A stretch of DNA of 50,662 bases from Verrucomicrobiota bacterium (lineage in GTDB: Bacteria; Verrucomicrobiota; Verrucomicrobiia; Chthoniobacterales; UBA10450): positions 1 through 50,662 of the forward strand of contig QHPX01000156.1 in the NCBI GenBank assembly GCA_003219195.1, in the 5' to 3' direction. The translations under genes were made by a program, and so were the position numbers. Within the stretch, counting starts at the first letter, position 1; each line of letters opens with the position of its first letter. The notes under the pieces were generated by a model. It was not told the origin of the DNA. It ran no database searches and was given only the letters and a program-made list of their open reading frames with translations. This document shows, piece by piece, positions 40,381-47,627 of the stretch.

Positions 40381-40428
40381 TGACCTCGAATCGCCGGAAA
40401 GAAACCCAGGGAGCCGGTTTTTGCTCTG

Positions 40429-41382
40429 ATGTATTCCGCAATAGTGTGTGTTGGACCGGGGGAGAAGGAACTTTTCCGGCTGAGAGAATTACTGAAGAGT
40501 CTCGTTCTTCACGAATCTCGCTTTCTCGAGCGATTAATTGTCGTAGATGATGCTACCGAGAAACGTGAACTATCGGAAACAATCTTGGATTTGGTTCCCG
40601 CGGCGCAATGCTTAGTTCTGCACAATCCAAGGCGTTCACAGGGAGACGCTTGGCGTGGCGGTCTAACCGTGAATACCCTGTTTGCTATGGCCGAGGGGTT
40701 AGCCAGCACTACCCGATCCGAATACTTCCTGAGGCTCGACACTGACTCGTTGATCACCGCGCCTTTCTTTGCGCGGGTCAGGGAATTCTTTGCTCAGCAC
40801 GCTCGCTGCGGCGTGGTCGGATCGTGTTATCGCATAGATTTATGCGGACAACCCACACCTCGTTCAACCTGGGAACCGCGGTTAAGAAAGCTCCACCGCT
40901 GGATACGAATCCGGCGCAATCCGTTCTTACACCTCGAGCATTCGCTCTTCGATTCACGCCGAGAAGTTCGAGAGATCATTTCCGCTGCATTGTCTGCGTC
41001 GACATCGGGCAAGGTGCATGGATACCGTCTTGGCAGTAATGCCCAAGGCGGCGGTTTCGCAATGCGGCGGGAGTTACTGAATGATTTGCGAAGTCGCGGT
41101 TGGTTAAATGGCCGCATATGGCTCGAGACCGAAATTGGCGACGATGTCGTTCTCTCCCTTTTGGCGACCGCCGCCGGCTGGGAAGTGGAAGATTTTAACC
41201 GGCCAGGGGAGGTCTTCGGCGTGCAATACCAAGGATTGTCCGGAACGCCAGAAGAACTCGTAGCGGCGGGGTACGGTATTGTACATAGCTTAAAATCCGG
41301 CAGTTGGGAGAACGAACTTCAGTTGCGCGAATCGTTCAGGCGCTTGACATGTTCGACACCTGGCGGTGATCGAGCGAGCTAG
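40429..41382 (+). CDS. GT2-like glycosyltransferase
   Basis: The 317-residue protein is GT-A-like: MYSAIVCVGPGEKELFRL, RFLERLIVVDDATEKREL (the VVDD motif), LVLHNPRRSQGDAWRGGLTV and the D-x-D element in YFLRLDTDSLITAPFFA. Later LGSNAQGGGFAMRREL and GRIWLETEIGDDVVLSLLA carry the acidic residues expected near the acceptor. It could add a sugar in the repeat unit. The segment is more polar and less typical than the other GT2 proteins. The start is preceded by GGGAG. It follows the GT2 remnant at 40279-40380. Confidence 0.75.
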   Translation: MYSAIVCVGPGEKELFRLRELLKSLVLHESRFLERLIVVDDATEKRELSETILDLVPAAQCLVLHNPRRSQGDAWRGGLTVNTLFAMAEGLASTTRSEYFLRLDTDSLITAPFFARVREFFAQHARCGVVGSCYRIDLCGQPTPRSTWEPRLRKLHRWIRIRRNPFLHLEHSLFDSRREVREIISAALSASTSGKVHGYRLGSNAQGGGFAMRRELLNDLRSRGWLNGRIWLETEIGDDVVLSLLATAAGWEVEDFNRPGEVFGVQYQGLSGTPEELVAAGYGIVHSLKSGSWENELQLRESFRRLTCSTPGGDRAS

Positions 41383-41400
41383 ACGAGGTTAAACCGGCCA

Positions 41401-42198
41401 ATGCTGCGATCCCAATTGCATTATCAAATGAGAAGGCTTCGAAATTTCCTACATCGTACGCGCGGGCTTGCAAGGATAATGCCCCTGATGGACTCACTGA
41501 AAGCGATGCTGTGGAGAAATGATCACTCCCGGGTCATCAAGACGGAACTGCGCAATTTACGAGTCCCGTTCACTTTTCGTCCCGGCACTTCTGACGTAGC
41601 GGTATTACGCAAGGTCTTTTTAGAATCGGAATACGAACTGCCATTTACGATCCCGGTTCGAACGGTGGTGGACGCGGGCGCGCATATTGGCGCTGCGACT
41701 GTCTTTTATCACTATCGTTTTCCTGATGCCCGCATATTAGCAATCGAACCCGAAGAATCGAACTACAACCTGTTGCGCGAAAATATCGAGACGATCCCCA
41801 GTGTTGTCGCCTTGCGAGCTGCTCTTTGGCCATATGAGGAGCAGCTATGGATTCAGGATACCGCAGCTGACAAATTGGGATTTCAGGTTTCCACTACGCC
41901 CAGTAACTTTGGGTATTCAGTCCCGTCGATTACACCTCAGAAAGTATTTGAAAAGCTTCACGTCGATCAAGTCGACATCTTAAAACTTGATATTGAGGGA
42001 GCGGAATTAGACTTGTTTGCGAGCGGCGCTGGCGCATGGCTTTCCCGGGTTCGATGTCTTGTTTTGGAGCTGCATGATCGGAAGCGTCCCGGATGCGCCC
42101 AAAGCTTGTACTTGGCGTTACAGAGCTATAATTTTCAGCAAGAAATTCGCGGCGAGAACATTTTCCTTCTTCTCGAGGCGGGAGGAAGCAATGCCTAA
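41401..42198 (+). CDS. FkbM-family methyltransferase
   Basis: The 265-residue protein has the class I methyltransferase fold: VRTVVDAGAHIGAATVFYHY (motif I), ARILAIEPEESNYNLLRENI, VVALRAALWPYEEQLWIQDT, and VDQVDILKLDIEGAELDLFA, followed by the complete end WLSRVRCLVLELHDRKRPGC. This is the full-length FkbM layout and contrasts with the shortened gene at 39629. It probably transfers a methyl group to a sugar hydroxyl of the polysaccharide. The end overlaps the next gene by 8 bp, so they are coupled. The first 60 residues are basic and may bind the membrane. Confidence 0.88.
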   Translation: MLRSQLHYQMRRLRNFLHRTRGLARIMPLMDSLKAMLWRNDHSRVIKTELRNLRVPFTFRPGTSDVAVLRKVFLESEYELPFTIPVRTVVDAGAHIGAATVFYHYRFPDARILAIEPEESNYNLLRENIETIPSVVALRAALWPYEEQLWIQDTAADKLGFQVSTTPSNFGYSVPSITPQKVFEKLHVDQVDILKLDIEGAELDLFASGAGAWLSRVRCLVLELHDRKRPGCAQSLYLALQSYNFQQEIRGENIFLLLEAGGSNA

Positions 42199-43150
42199 GT
42201 TTTTTGCCCTTTTGCCGCTTCGTGATGAAGCCGACATCGTCGAGCAGTGTCTTGAACACGCGATGAAGTGGGCAGATGCGATTTACGTCTTCGACACCGG
42301 CAGCGTCGACAAGACCTGGGAGATCGTGCAGGAATTCGCTTCGTGCGACAAACGCGTTGTGCCGATGCGAAAAGAAGCAGTCTTTTTCTCTGAAACGCGT
42401 TTGCGTGGTTACATGTTTCATGTGGCGCGACAAAAGATGAGACAGGGCGATTGGTTCCTGCGTGTTGACGCGGATGAATTTCATCACATCACGCCGCCGG
42501 AATTTGTGAAGAATTGCATGCGCAAACACGAGACTGTCGCATATCACCAGTATTATGATTTCCGGTTGGTTGAGTCGGAGGTGGACGCATGGAATCGCGG
42601 GGAGGAAACACTGCAAGATCGACAGCGCCCAATTGAAGAACGCCGCCGTTATTACACTCTGAGTCATTACAGCGAACCGCGCCTCTGCCGTTATCGTAAC
42701 ACGATGCAATGGCCAGCAACGGTTTCGTTTCCCTTTAATGCTGGTTATGTGGCGTGTGAGCGATTGCCGATCCGGCACTATTCCCATCGCGATCCAGTGC
42801 AGCTCGAAAGACGCTGTAAGCTGCGCGCGATTATGCTGGCGGACGAGGAGAATCGTGCGAATTGGAGCCGCCCCGAATTACATCACTGGGCCGCGCGCGA
42901 GTGGCAAAAATTTATTACACCGGATGATTTGACGGGGTTGGAATTTTGGAAGCCGGGAATGGATTTGGAGTTGGTGCACCAAAGAAATCATCTCAAGCCC
43001 CCGCATATCCGCGCCGTGCAGCGTTTCATTCACGCATTTTGTTTGCCGCTGCTCGATCGGTTGCGCCCGAAATTCCCTCCAGACGCCAAGCCACAGCCGA
43101 TTCCCGCAAACATCGTCAAACGACTTGAACATGAGCTTGCCGAATTGTGA
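42191..43150 (+). CDS. GT2 family glycosyltransferase
   Basis: The 319-residue protein starts MPKFFALLPLRDEADIVEQC at 42191, just inside the end of the FkbM gene; a longer frame from 42017 would overlap that gene by 180 bp. The GT-A motifs are ADAIYVFDTGSVDKTWEIVQ (the D-x-G-S region) and the D-x-D element DWFLRVDADEFHHITPPEF, followed by HYSEPRLCRYRNTMQWPATV. It resembles Glyco_tranf_2_4-type enzymes with a long C-terminal region (HWAAREWQKFITPDDLTGLE). The dispersed motif at 42617 is read QDRQ. A degraded copy of its start is found at 40279-40380. Confidence 0.85.
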   Translation: MPKFFALLPLRDEADIVEQCLEHAMKWADAIYVFDTGSVDKTWEIVQEFASCDKRVVPMRKEAVFFSETRLRGYMFHVARQKMRQGDWFLRVDADEFHHITPPEFVKNCMRKHETVAYHQYYDFRLVESEVDAWNRGEETLQDRQRPIEERRRYYTLSHYSEPRLCRYRNTMQWPATVSFPFNAGYVACERLPIRHYSHRDPVQLERRCKLRAIMLADEENRANWSRPELHHWAAREWQKFITPDDLTGLEFWKPGMDLELVHQRNHLKPPHIRAVQRFIHAFCLPLLDRLRPKFPPDAKPQPIPANIVKRLEHELAEL

Positions 43151-43169
43151 TTGCGAAACTCGGCCCTGT

Positions 43170-43272
43170 TAGAGGCAGCTGTGCTGGCGGCGAGATTTTT
43201 AAAGATGATCACAGGTGACACACCTGCCGCTACATGAAATTCGTTGTTTGCGGCTGAGGACAGCCGCCTCTA
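43170..43272. repeat. about 100-bp element with imperfect terminal inverted repeats
   Basis: TAGAGGCAGCTGTGCT (43170-43185) matches the complement of 43257-43272 at 14 of 16 bases. Inside are two further hairpins: CAGGTG-ACA-CACCTG (43212-43226) and GCGGCTG-AGGA-CAGCCGC (43250-43267). It has no coding content and lies in the 137-bp gap between two genes. It looks like a small non-autonomous element or REP doublet. Confidence 0.5.
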
Positions 43273-43287
43273 CCCCCTAACGACAGC

Positions 43288-44049
43288 GTGATTGCGAAAA
43301 TCCTTCGGGCCATCCTCCCGGCACGGTTGAGGCCGAGCGGCTATCTTGAAAATCTCGTTCGCACACACACGGATGGACGGATTCGCTGCGGGCCATTCAC
43401 TGGGATGCGCTATAACGCTGGCGCAGACGGCCGTGTGCACCTCCCAAAGTTGCTCGGTATTTACGAACGGGAACTGAACGGTTGCTTTGAGCAAGCCTGC
43501 GCGTTGAATTTTCCGCTCGTTATCGATGTCGGAGCAGCCGAGGGTTACTATGCCGTTGGTATGGCGCTGCGAAATCCGAAGGCGCGGGTAATCGCTTTTG
43601 AGGCGGAGTCGAAATCTCGGGTAGCACTGGGGGAGAAGGCAAGGTTAAACAATGTGGAGAGCCGTGTGGAAATTTGCGGTAAGTGCGAACCGGAGGATCT
43701 CAAGCGCGCTTTGATGGGTACGCAGCGGCCGTTTCTCATTTGCGATGTGGAAGGTTACGAAGCAGTACTGCTTAATCCCGCCGCTGTGCTGCCGCTTCGG
43801 CGCGCATTCATTCTAGTGGAATTGCATGAGTTCATTGAGAGAGGCATTACCGAGAAAATTCGGGAGCGGTTTGTGGCAACTCACAAAATCGCTCAAATCT
43901 GGCAGCAAGAACGGACAATCGCCGACTTTCCTTTCAAGGATTTCTACATGCGGTGGCTACCGGAATCGTATCTTCATTGGGCCGTCAGCGAGTCGCGACC
44001 CGAACGAATGTCATGGTTTTGGATGAAGCCGATACATGCAACCGCTTAA
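43288..44049 (+). CDS. FkbM-like methyltransferase, divergent
   Basis: A GTG start gives 253 residues: IAKILRAILPARLRPSGYLE, then PLVIDVGAAEGYYAVGMALR (SAM motif I), ARVIAFEAESKSRVALGEKA, RPFLICDVEGYEAVLLNPAA and ILVELHEFIERGITEKIRER. The ordering of VIDVG, F-E and CDVEG fits the FkbM family, but the region between is more divergent. It probably methylates a sugar. The stop overlaps the next gene by 14 bp. An inverted-repeat element precedes it. Confidence 0.75.
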   Translation: MIAKILRAILPARLRPSGYLENLVRTHTDGRIRCGPFTGMRYNAGADGRVHLPKLLGIYERELNGCFEQACALNFPLVIDVGAAEGYYAVGMALRNPKARVIAFEAESKSRVALGEKARLNNVESRVEICGKCEPEDLKRALMGTQRPFLICDVEGYEAVLLNPAAVLPLRRAFILVELHEFIERGITEKIRERFVATHKIAQIWQQERTIADFPFKDFYMRWLPESYLHWAVSESRPERMSWFWMKPIHATA

Positions 44050-45080
44050 GATTTTCTTCTCATGCAGCGGAGTCGGCATTCTTGATCGTGGGATCGAAAT
44101 TTTTTTTCGATCCGCGTTTGATGGATTGCGCGGCACTGACGGACTTGAGATAACGCTCTACAAAGGAGCGGGCGAAGAGAGATCGGACGAGCACGTCCTC
44201 TGGAACCTGCCGCGAACAGGTCGCGCCGCGCGAATCCTTGGCGGGTGCATTCGTCGGAACAGTTACGTGGCTGAGCAACTCTCCACGCTTCCGTCGATAG
44301 TGCGCGCAATTCGCAAGCAGGAGCCTCATATCATTTTTTACAGCGACTCAAACCTAGGCTTTCAGCTTTTTCGCTGGCGTAAACAGATCGGCGCGCCGTT
44401 TCGGCTTTTGTTTTCGAACGGGGGCCCGTGCCATCCGCCGTTTGACCGCACCGATTACGTCCAACAGGTCGCGCCATTCTATTTGGAAGAAGCGCTCGCC
44501 GCTGGCGAACCGACAGATCGACATAGAATGGTGCCCTATGGAATAAACGTTCCGAACGGAGTGCCTGACCGGGATGAAAACATTCGGCGCGAGTTGCAAC
44601 GGAAGCTGCATCTGCCAACCGATCGTCCAATAGTGCTTAGCGTCGGATGGATTTCGGCAAGACAGAAGCGGATGGATTATCTCGTGGATGAAATCGCGCG
44701 ACTGCCGCAGCCGCGTCCTTATCTCGTTTTGCTCGGCACAATGGACGCAGAAAGCGTAGCGATTACCGCGCTCGCGCGTGAGAAGCTTGGCGAGCAAAGT
44801 TTCACCGCGCGGTCGGTTCCGCAGCATCAAGTCGCGGACTACTACCGTGCGGCCGATCTCTTCGCGCTGGCGTCATTGCAGGAGGGATTTGGTCGGGTCT
44901 TCCTTATCCAAACCAGGCGCCCTTGCTGCGGTTATACGCGAAATATTGGGCAAAGAAGATTCAGACGCGGACGCGATTCGCCGCAAAGAAACGGTTCGCC
45001 AGCGATTCAGTTGGGCCGTGCTCGCGCCCCGATATAGCGATATGTTTTGTGACTGCGTGGAAAAAGTGCATCCTTTCTGA
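44036..45080 (+). pseudogene. GT4 glycosyltransferase with internal deletion and frameshift
   Basis: The first frame (from MQPLKIFFSCSGVGILDRGI) is a normal GT4 up to YYRAADLFALASLQEGFGRV near 44900: MVPYGINVPNGVP and VLSVGWISARQKRMDYLVDE are present. It then leaves the family, reading IQTRRPCCGYTRNIGQRR and stopping at 45037. A second frame over the same bases continues as the true C-terminus: SLSKPGALAAVIREILGKED, then RFSWAVLAPRYSDMFCDCVE. About 45 residues that should lie between (with the second Glu of E-x7-E and the GLP/H segment) are missing and the frame is shifted. The product would have lost part of its donor-binding site. The dispersed motif at 44516 is read TDRH. Confidence 0.85.
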
Positions 45081-45124
45081 GTTCCTTCCAGCTTCTTTTA
45101 CTTTCGCCTTCTCTCCGTTTTCCA

Positions 45125-46420
45125 ATGCTCGTTTATTTTGCCCTATTCGCCGTGAGCTGCGTGGTTCTTCTCGCAGCGGCAATCGTTCGCCCCCGCCTGA
45201 TTTACGAGTACCCCTATTTCATGGCGGCGGCGTTTACCGCCTTTATTCTTCCGCAAGCTTATGCGCTCTACCGGGATCTGTGGGGGGGCATCTATCTCCC
45301 GACGGCCCTCTTAATGTGCTTCCTGTGCCTGGCGTGTTGCTGGCTGGGGTATCAACGCCGCCCTCATCCCGGGCTCCTCGAGAAACTCAATATTCCCATA
45401 GATGCAGCGCGTTTTCTGCAAGGCGGCATTGTCCTCGTCCTCATCGGCTGGTATTTCACCTACAAATTGGGAACTCTGTCGGAGGAAGAGTCGGCGAACA
45501 TGATGACCGGAATCCCAACGGTTTACCAATTCTTCGCCGGCCTCGATTACCCTGGCTTTGCAATTTGCTTTTACTGCGCGCTGAAGCGGAGATGGATCAT
45601 CGCATGGCTTGCGACAGTGGCCGCGGCTGTGATCCCAATGCAAGCGGCGCTGTTTTACGGGCGGCGTGAGCCGACTGTGCTTTTTCTCCTCTCCGTGGCA
45701 CTTGGAATATATTTCATCAAAGGAAAAGCCGCGCCGCGCTGGGCTATTCTCGCCGCCATTATGGCAGCGATGCTCGCCATACCATCAACCAGCGAGTACC
45801 GGCAACTGGCAAAGGAAGATCCGTTAAAAGCCCTTAGAGCGATAAACTTCAAAGAGCAATTTCAGGAAGCTCTTGATCCTAATGCGATCAGCGAATTGAA
45901 AAATGCGACAGCAGTGATAGCAGCGACGGAAGCGACGGGGGACTACGAGTTCGGCGCAGGCTACTGGAATCAGATCGTATTCCGCTTTGTTCCAGCCCAG
46001 CTCCTCGGTCAGGATTTTAAAAACGCGCTGATGATCGGGGGAGAGCAGCGCGACATGAGCGATTTCGTTGAAAACGTCTTTGGATTTGGATTGCCGGTCG
46101 GACTGACCGTTACAGGGATGGGTGATTCATTTAACGAATTCGGTTATCTTGGCTGCCTTTTTTTCGCGGCGCTTGGATATCTGTTTAAAACTCTCTGGGC
46201 TGCTGCAAACCGCCCAAACGGGACCATGGCGCAAATTCTCTATATCCAGGTTACGACATCAGCGATGCGTGCCGCGACACACCAAACAATAGATTTCCTG
46301 CCTGGCTTTATCTACAGCGTGATCTTTATCGGAGCGATTGCTTTTTACGCAACGGAGCGCGGGGTTTTTACGGCGCCGTTCTCGCGCGTCCATTCGCCCA
46401 GTCAGCTCCTCTCAAAGTGA
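45125..46420 (+). CDS. O-antigen polymerase (Wzy)-like membrane protein
   Basis: The 431-residue protein has 10 or more hydrophobic segments, for example LVYFALFAVSCVVLLAAAIV, FMAAAFTAFILPQAYALYRD, IVLVLIGWYFTYKLG and LGCLFFAALGYLFKTLWAAA. It has long polar loops between them (about residues 225-300) and basic positions such as GRREPTVLFLL. The topology and the location among glycosyltransferases fit Wzy-type polymerases, which join repeat units on the periplasmic face; the sequence of that family is too variable to confirm by motif. Its stop overlaps the GTG start of the next gene (GTGA). Confidence 0.8.
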   Translation: MLVYFALFAVSCVVLLAAAIVRPRLIYEYPYFMAAAFTAFILPQAYALYRDLWGGIYLPTALLMCFLCLACCWLGYQRRPHPGLLEKLNIPIDAARFLQGGIVLVLIGWYFTYKLGTLSEEESANMMTGIPTVYQFFAGLDYPGFAICFYCALKRRWIIAWLATVAAAVIPMQAALFYGRREPTVLFLLSVALGIYFIKGKAAPRWAILAAIMAAMLAIPSTSEYRQLAKEDPLKALRAINFKEQFQEALDPNAISELKNATAVIAATEATGDYEFGAGYWNQIVFRFVPAQLLGQDFKNALMIGGEQRDMSDFVENVFGFGLPVGLTVTGMGDSFNEFGYLGCLFFAALGYLFKTLWAAANRPNGTMAQILYIQVTTSAMRAATHQTIDFLPGFIYSVIFIGAIAFYATERGVFTAPFSRVHSPSQLLSK

Positions 46421-47625
46421 GGATTGCTGTCATCTTTCATCGCTTCGGTCCTTATCATTGCGCGCGCCTGGATGCAGCCTCGCGCTATTGCGATATCACC
46501 GGCATCGAGACCGCGGCCGAAACCCGAGAGTCCACCTGGTCACCAGTTCACGATGCCTCAGGATATTCGCGGCTGACTCTTTTTCCCGCCGGGGGTACGG
46601 GGGCGATGCCGGCGGAACATATGTCCGCGCACGTCCGCCGTGCATTACAAAGTTGCAGTCCCGATGTGGTGGCGATCCCCGGCTGGTCCGATAACGCCGC
46701 GATCGCCGCGCTTCGATCCTGCGCCGAAACGGGAATACCCGCAATCTTGATGTCGGAAAGCACAACCCTGGATAAACCTCGCGTTCGATGGCGCGAATGG
46801 ATCAAGCAACGGATTGTCGATCTTTATTCAACCGCGCTTGTTGGCGGTCAGCGTCACATTGACTATCTGGTTGACCTGGGGATGCCTCGCGACCGGATCT
46901 TCACGGGATATGACGTAGTGGACAACGATTACTTCGCGTGGAAGGCAAATGAAGTTAGGGGTCAGAAGAAAGAAGTCAGAAGAAAATACGGGTTACCCAA
47001 AAATTATTTCCTGGCATCAGCCCGATTCATTGAGAAGAAGAACCTCTTCACGCTCATCCGTGGATACGCGGGGTATCGCCATGCCGCTGCGAACTCCGAA
47101 CTCCGAACTTCGAACTCCGAACCCTGGGTCCTCGTGCTTCTGGGTGACGGTCCGCTGAAATCTGATCTCTGCCGCCTGATTGCTGACCTACGCTTGGACA
47201 GCTCCGTGCTGCTGCCAGGTTTCAAGCAGTACGACGAATTGCCTTTCTATTATGGGCTCGCGAATGCCTTTGTTCATGCCAGCACAACGGAGCAGTGGGG
47301 GCTCGTCGTTAACGAAGCCGTCGCGTCAGCCCTTCCTGTGATTGTCTCAAACCGGTGCGGTTGCGTGCCGGAACTCGTGCAGGACAACGGGTTTACTTTT
47401 GATCCGACGAACAAACGTGATCTGGCATCGCGGCTCTTCGAGATCGCTTCGCTATCAGAGGAGAAGCGAGAAGGCCTTGGACAGGCGAGCCGCAGGATCG
47501 CGGCAAATTTTGGATCCGAATCTTTTGGTCAAGGCTTGGAACACGCCGGCAGGATGGCGATCGAGCTTCCGCCAAAGAAACTTGGAGCGCTTAAGCGCGC
47601 GCTGCTATTCGGCGCGATGCGATAG
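46417..47625 (+). CDS. GT4 glycosyltransferase carrying 7-bp arrays
   Basis: A GTG start overlapping the wzy stop gives 402 residues. GT4 features: RIAVIFHRFGPYHCARLDAA, the C-terminal domain YFLASARFIEKKNLFTLIRG, VLVLLGDGPLKSDLCRLIAD, LPFYYGLANAFVHASTTEQW and GLVVNEAVASALPVIVSNRC (the E-x7-E region). Two in-frame 7-bp arrays occur at 46951-46985 (reading EVRGQKKEVRRKYG) and 47092-47126 (NSELRTSNSEPW), and a third, partly chance, at 47155-47189. They lie in loops outside the catalytic motifs and keep the frame, being five units of 7 bp (35 bp) each with surrounding compensation. A dispersed motif copy at 46815 is read IVDL. Confidence 0.9.
   Translation: MRIAVIFHRFGPYHCARLDAASRYCDITGIETAAETRESTWSPVHDASGYSRLTLFPAGGTGAMPAEHMSAHVRRALQSCSPDVVAIPGWSDNAAIAALRSCAETGIPAILMSESTTLDKPRVRWREWIKQRIVDLYSTALVGGQRHIDYLVDLGMPRDRIFTGYDVVDNDYFAWKANEVRGQKKEVRRKYGLPKNYFLASARFIEKKNLFTLIRGYAGYRHAAANSELRTSNSEPWVLVLLGDGPLKSDLCRLIADLRLDSSVLLPGFKQYDELPFYYGLANAFVHASTTEQWGLVVNEAVASALPVIVSNRCGCVPELVQDNGFTFDPTNKRDLASRLFEIASLSEEKREGLGQASRRIAANFGSESFGQGLEHAGRMAIELPPKKLGALKRALLFGAMR
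46951..46985. repeat. 7-bp array inside GT4 gene
   Basis: Five heptamers: GAAGTTA, GGGGTCA, GAAGAAA, GAAGTCA, GAAGAAA, in exact register. Confidence 0.7.
47092..47126. repeat. 7-bp array inside GT4 gene
   Basis: Five heptamers: AACTCCG, AACTCCG, AACTTCG, AACTCCG, AACCCTG. Confidence 0.75.
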
Positions 47626-47627
47626 CG

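Larger units (their letters stand above)
222..46822. repeat. dispersed 8-10 bp motif GATCGACA / AAGATCGACA (34 copies)
   Basis: Exact copies of GATCGACA, or its complement TGTCGATC, start at 222, 1342, 1523, 3354, 4917, 6248, 6461, 7152, 9005, 9173, 10562, 11231, 11679, 11955, 13235, 17954, 18500, 19246, 20211, 21289, 21362, 21650, 21891, 22251, 22266, 24575, 25408, 28071, 31609, 37923, 38569, 42617, 44516 and 46815. Twenty-four of these extend to the 10-mer AAGATCGACA, often followed by A and then T or G. About 1.5 octamers and 0.1 decamers are expected by chance at equal base frequencies. Sixteen are in one orientation and eighteen in the other. In genes the motif is read in several frames (VDL, KID, DRQ, RST), and about five copies are intergenic. 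One-mismatch copies are also common, for example at 1121, 8103, 11410, 18904, 22954 and 24490. The role is unknown; a DNA-uptake sequence is the best analogy. Confidence 0.9.

Noticed and set aside
222-46822. GATCGACA as a simple consequence of frequent Val-Asp-Leu codons or Dam sites
   Set aside because: Copies also occur in other frames, in both orientations and between genes, and the flanking AA extends the conserved part beyond GATC.
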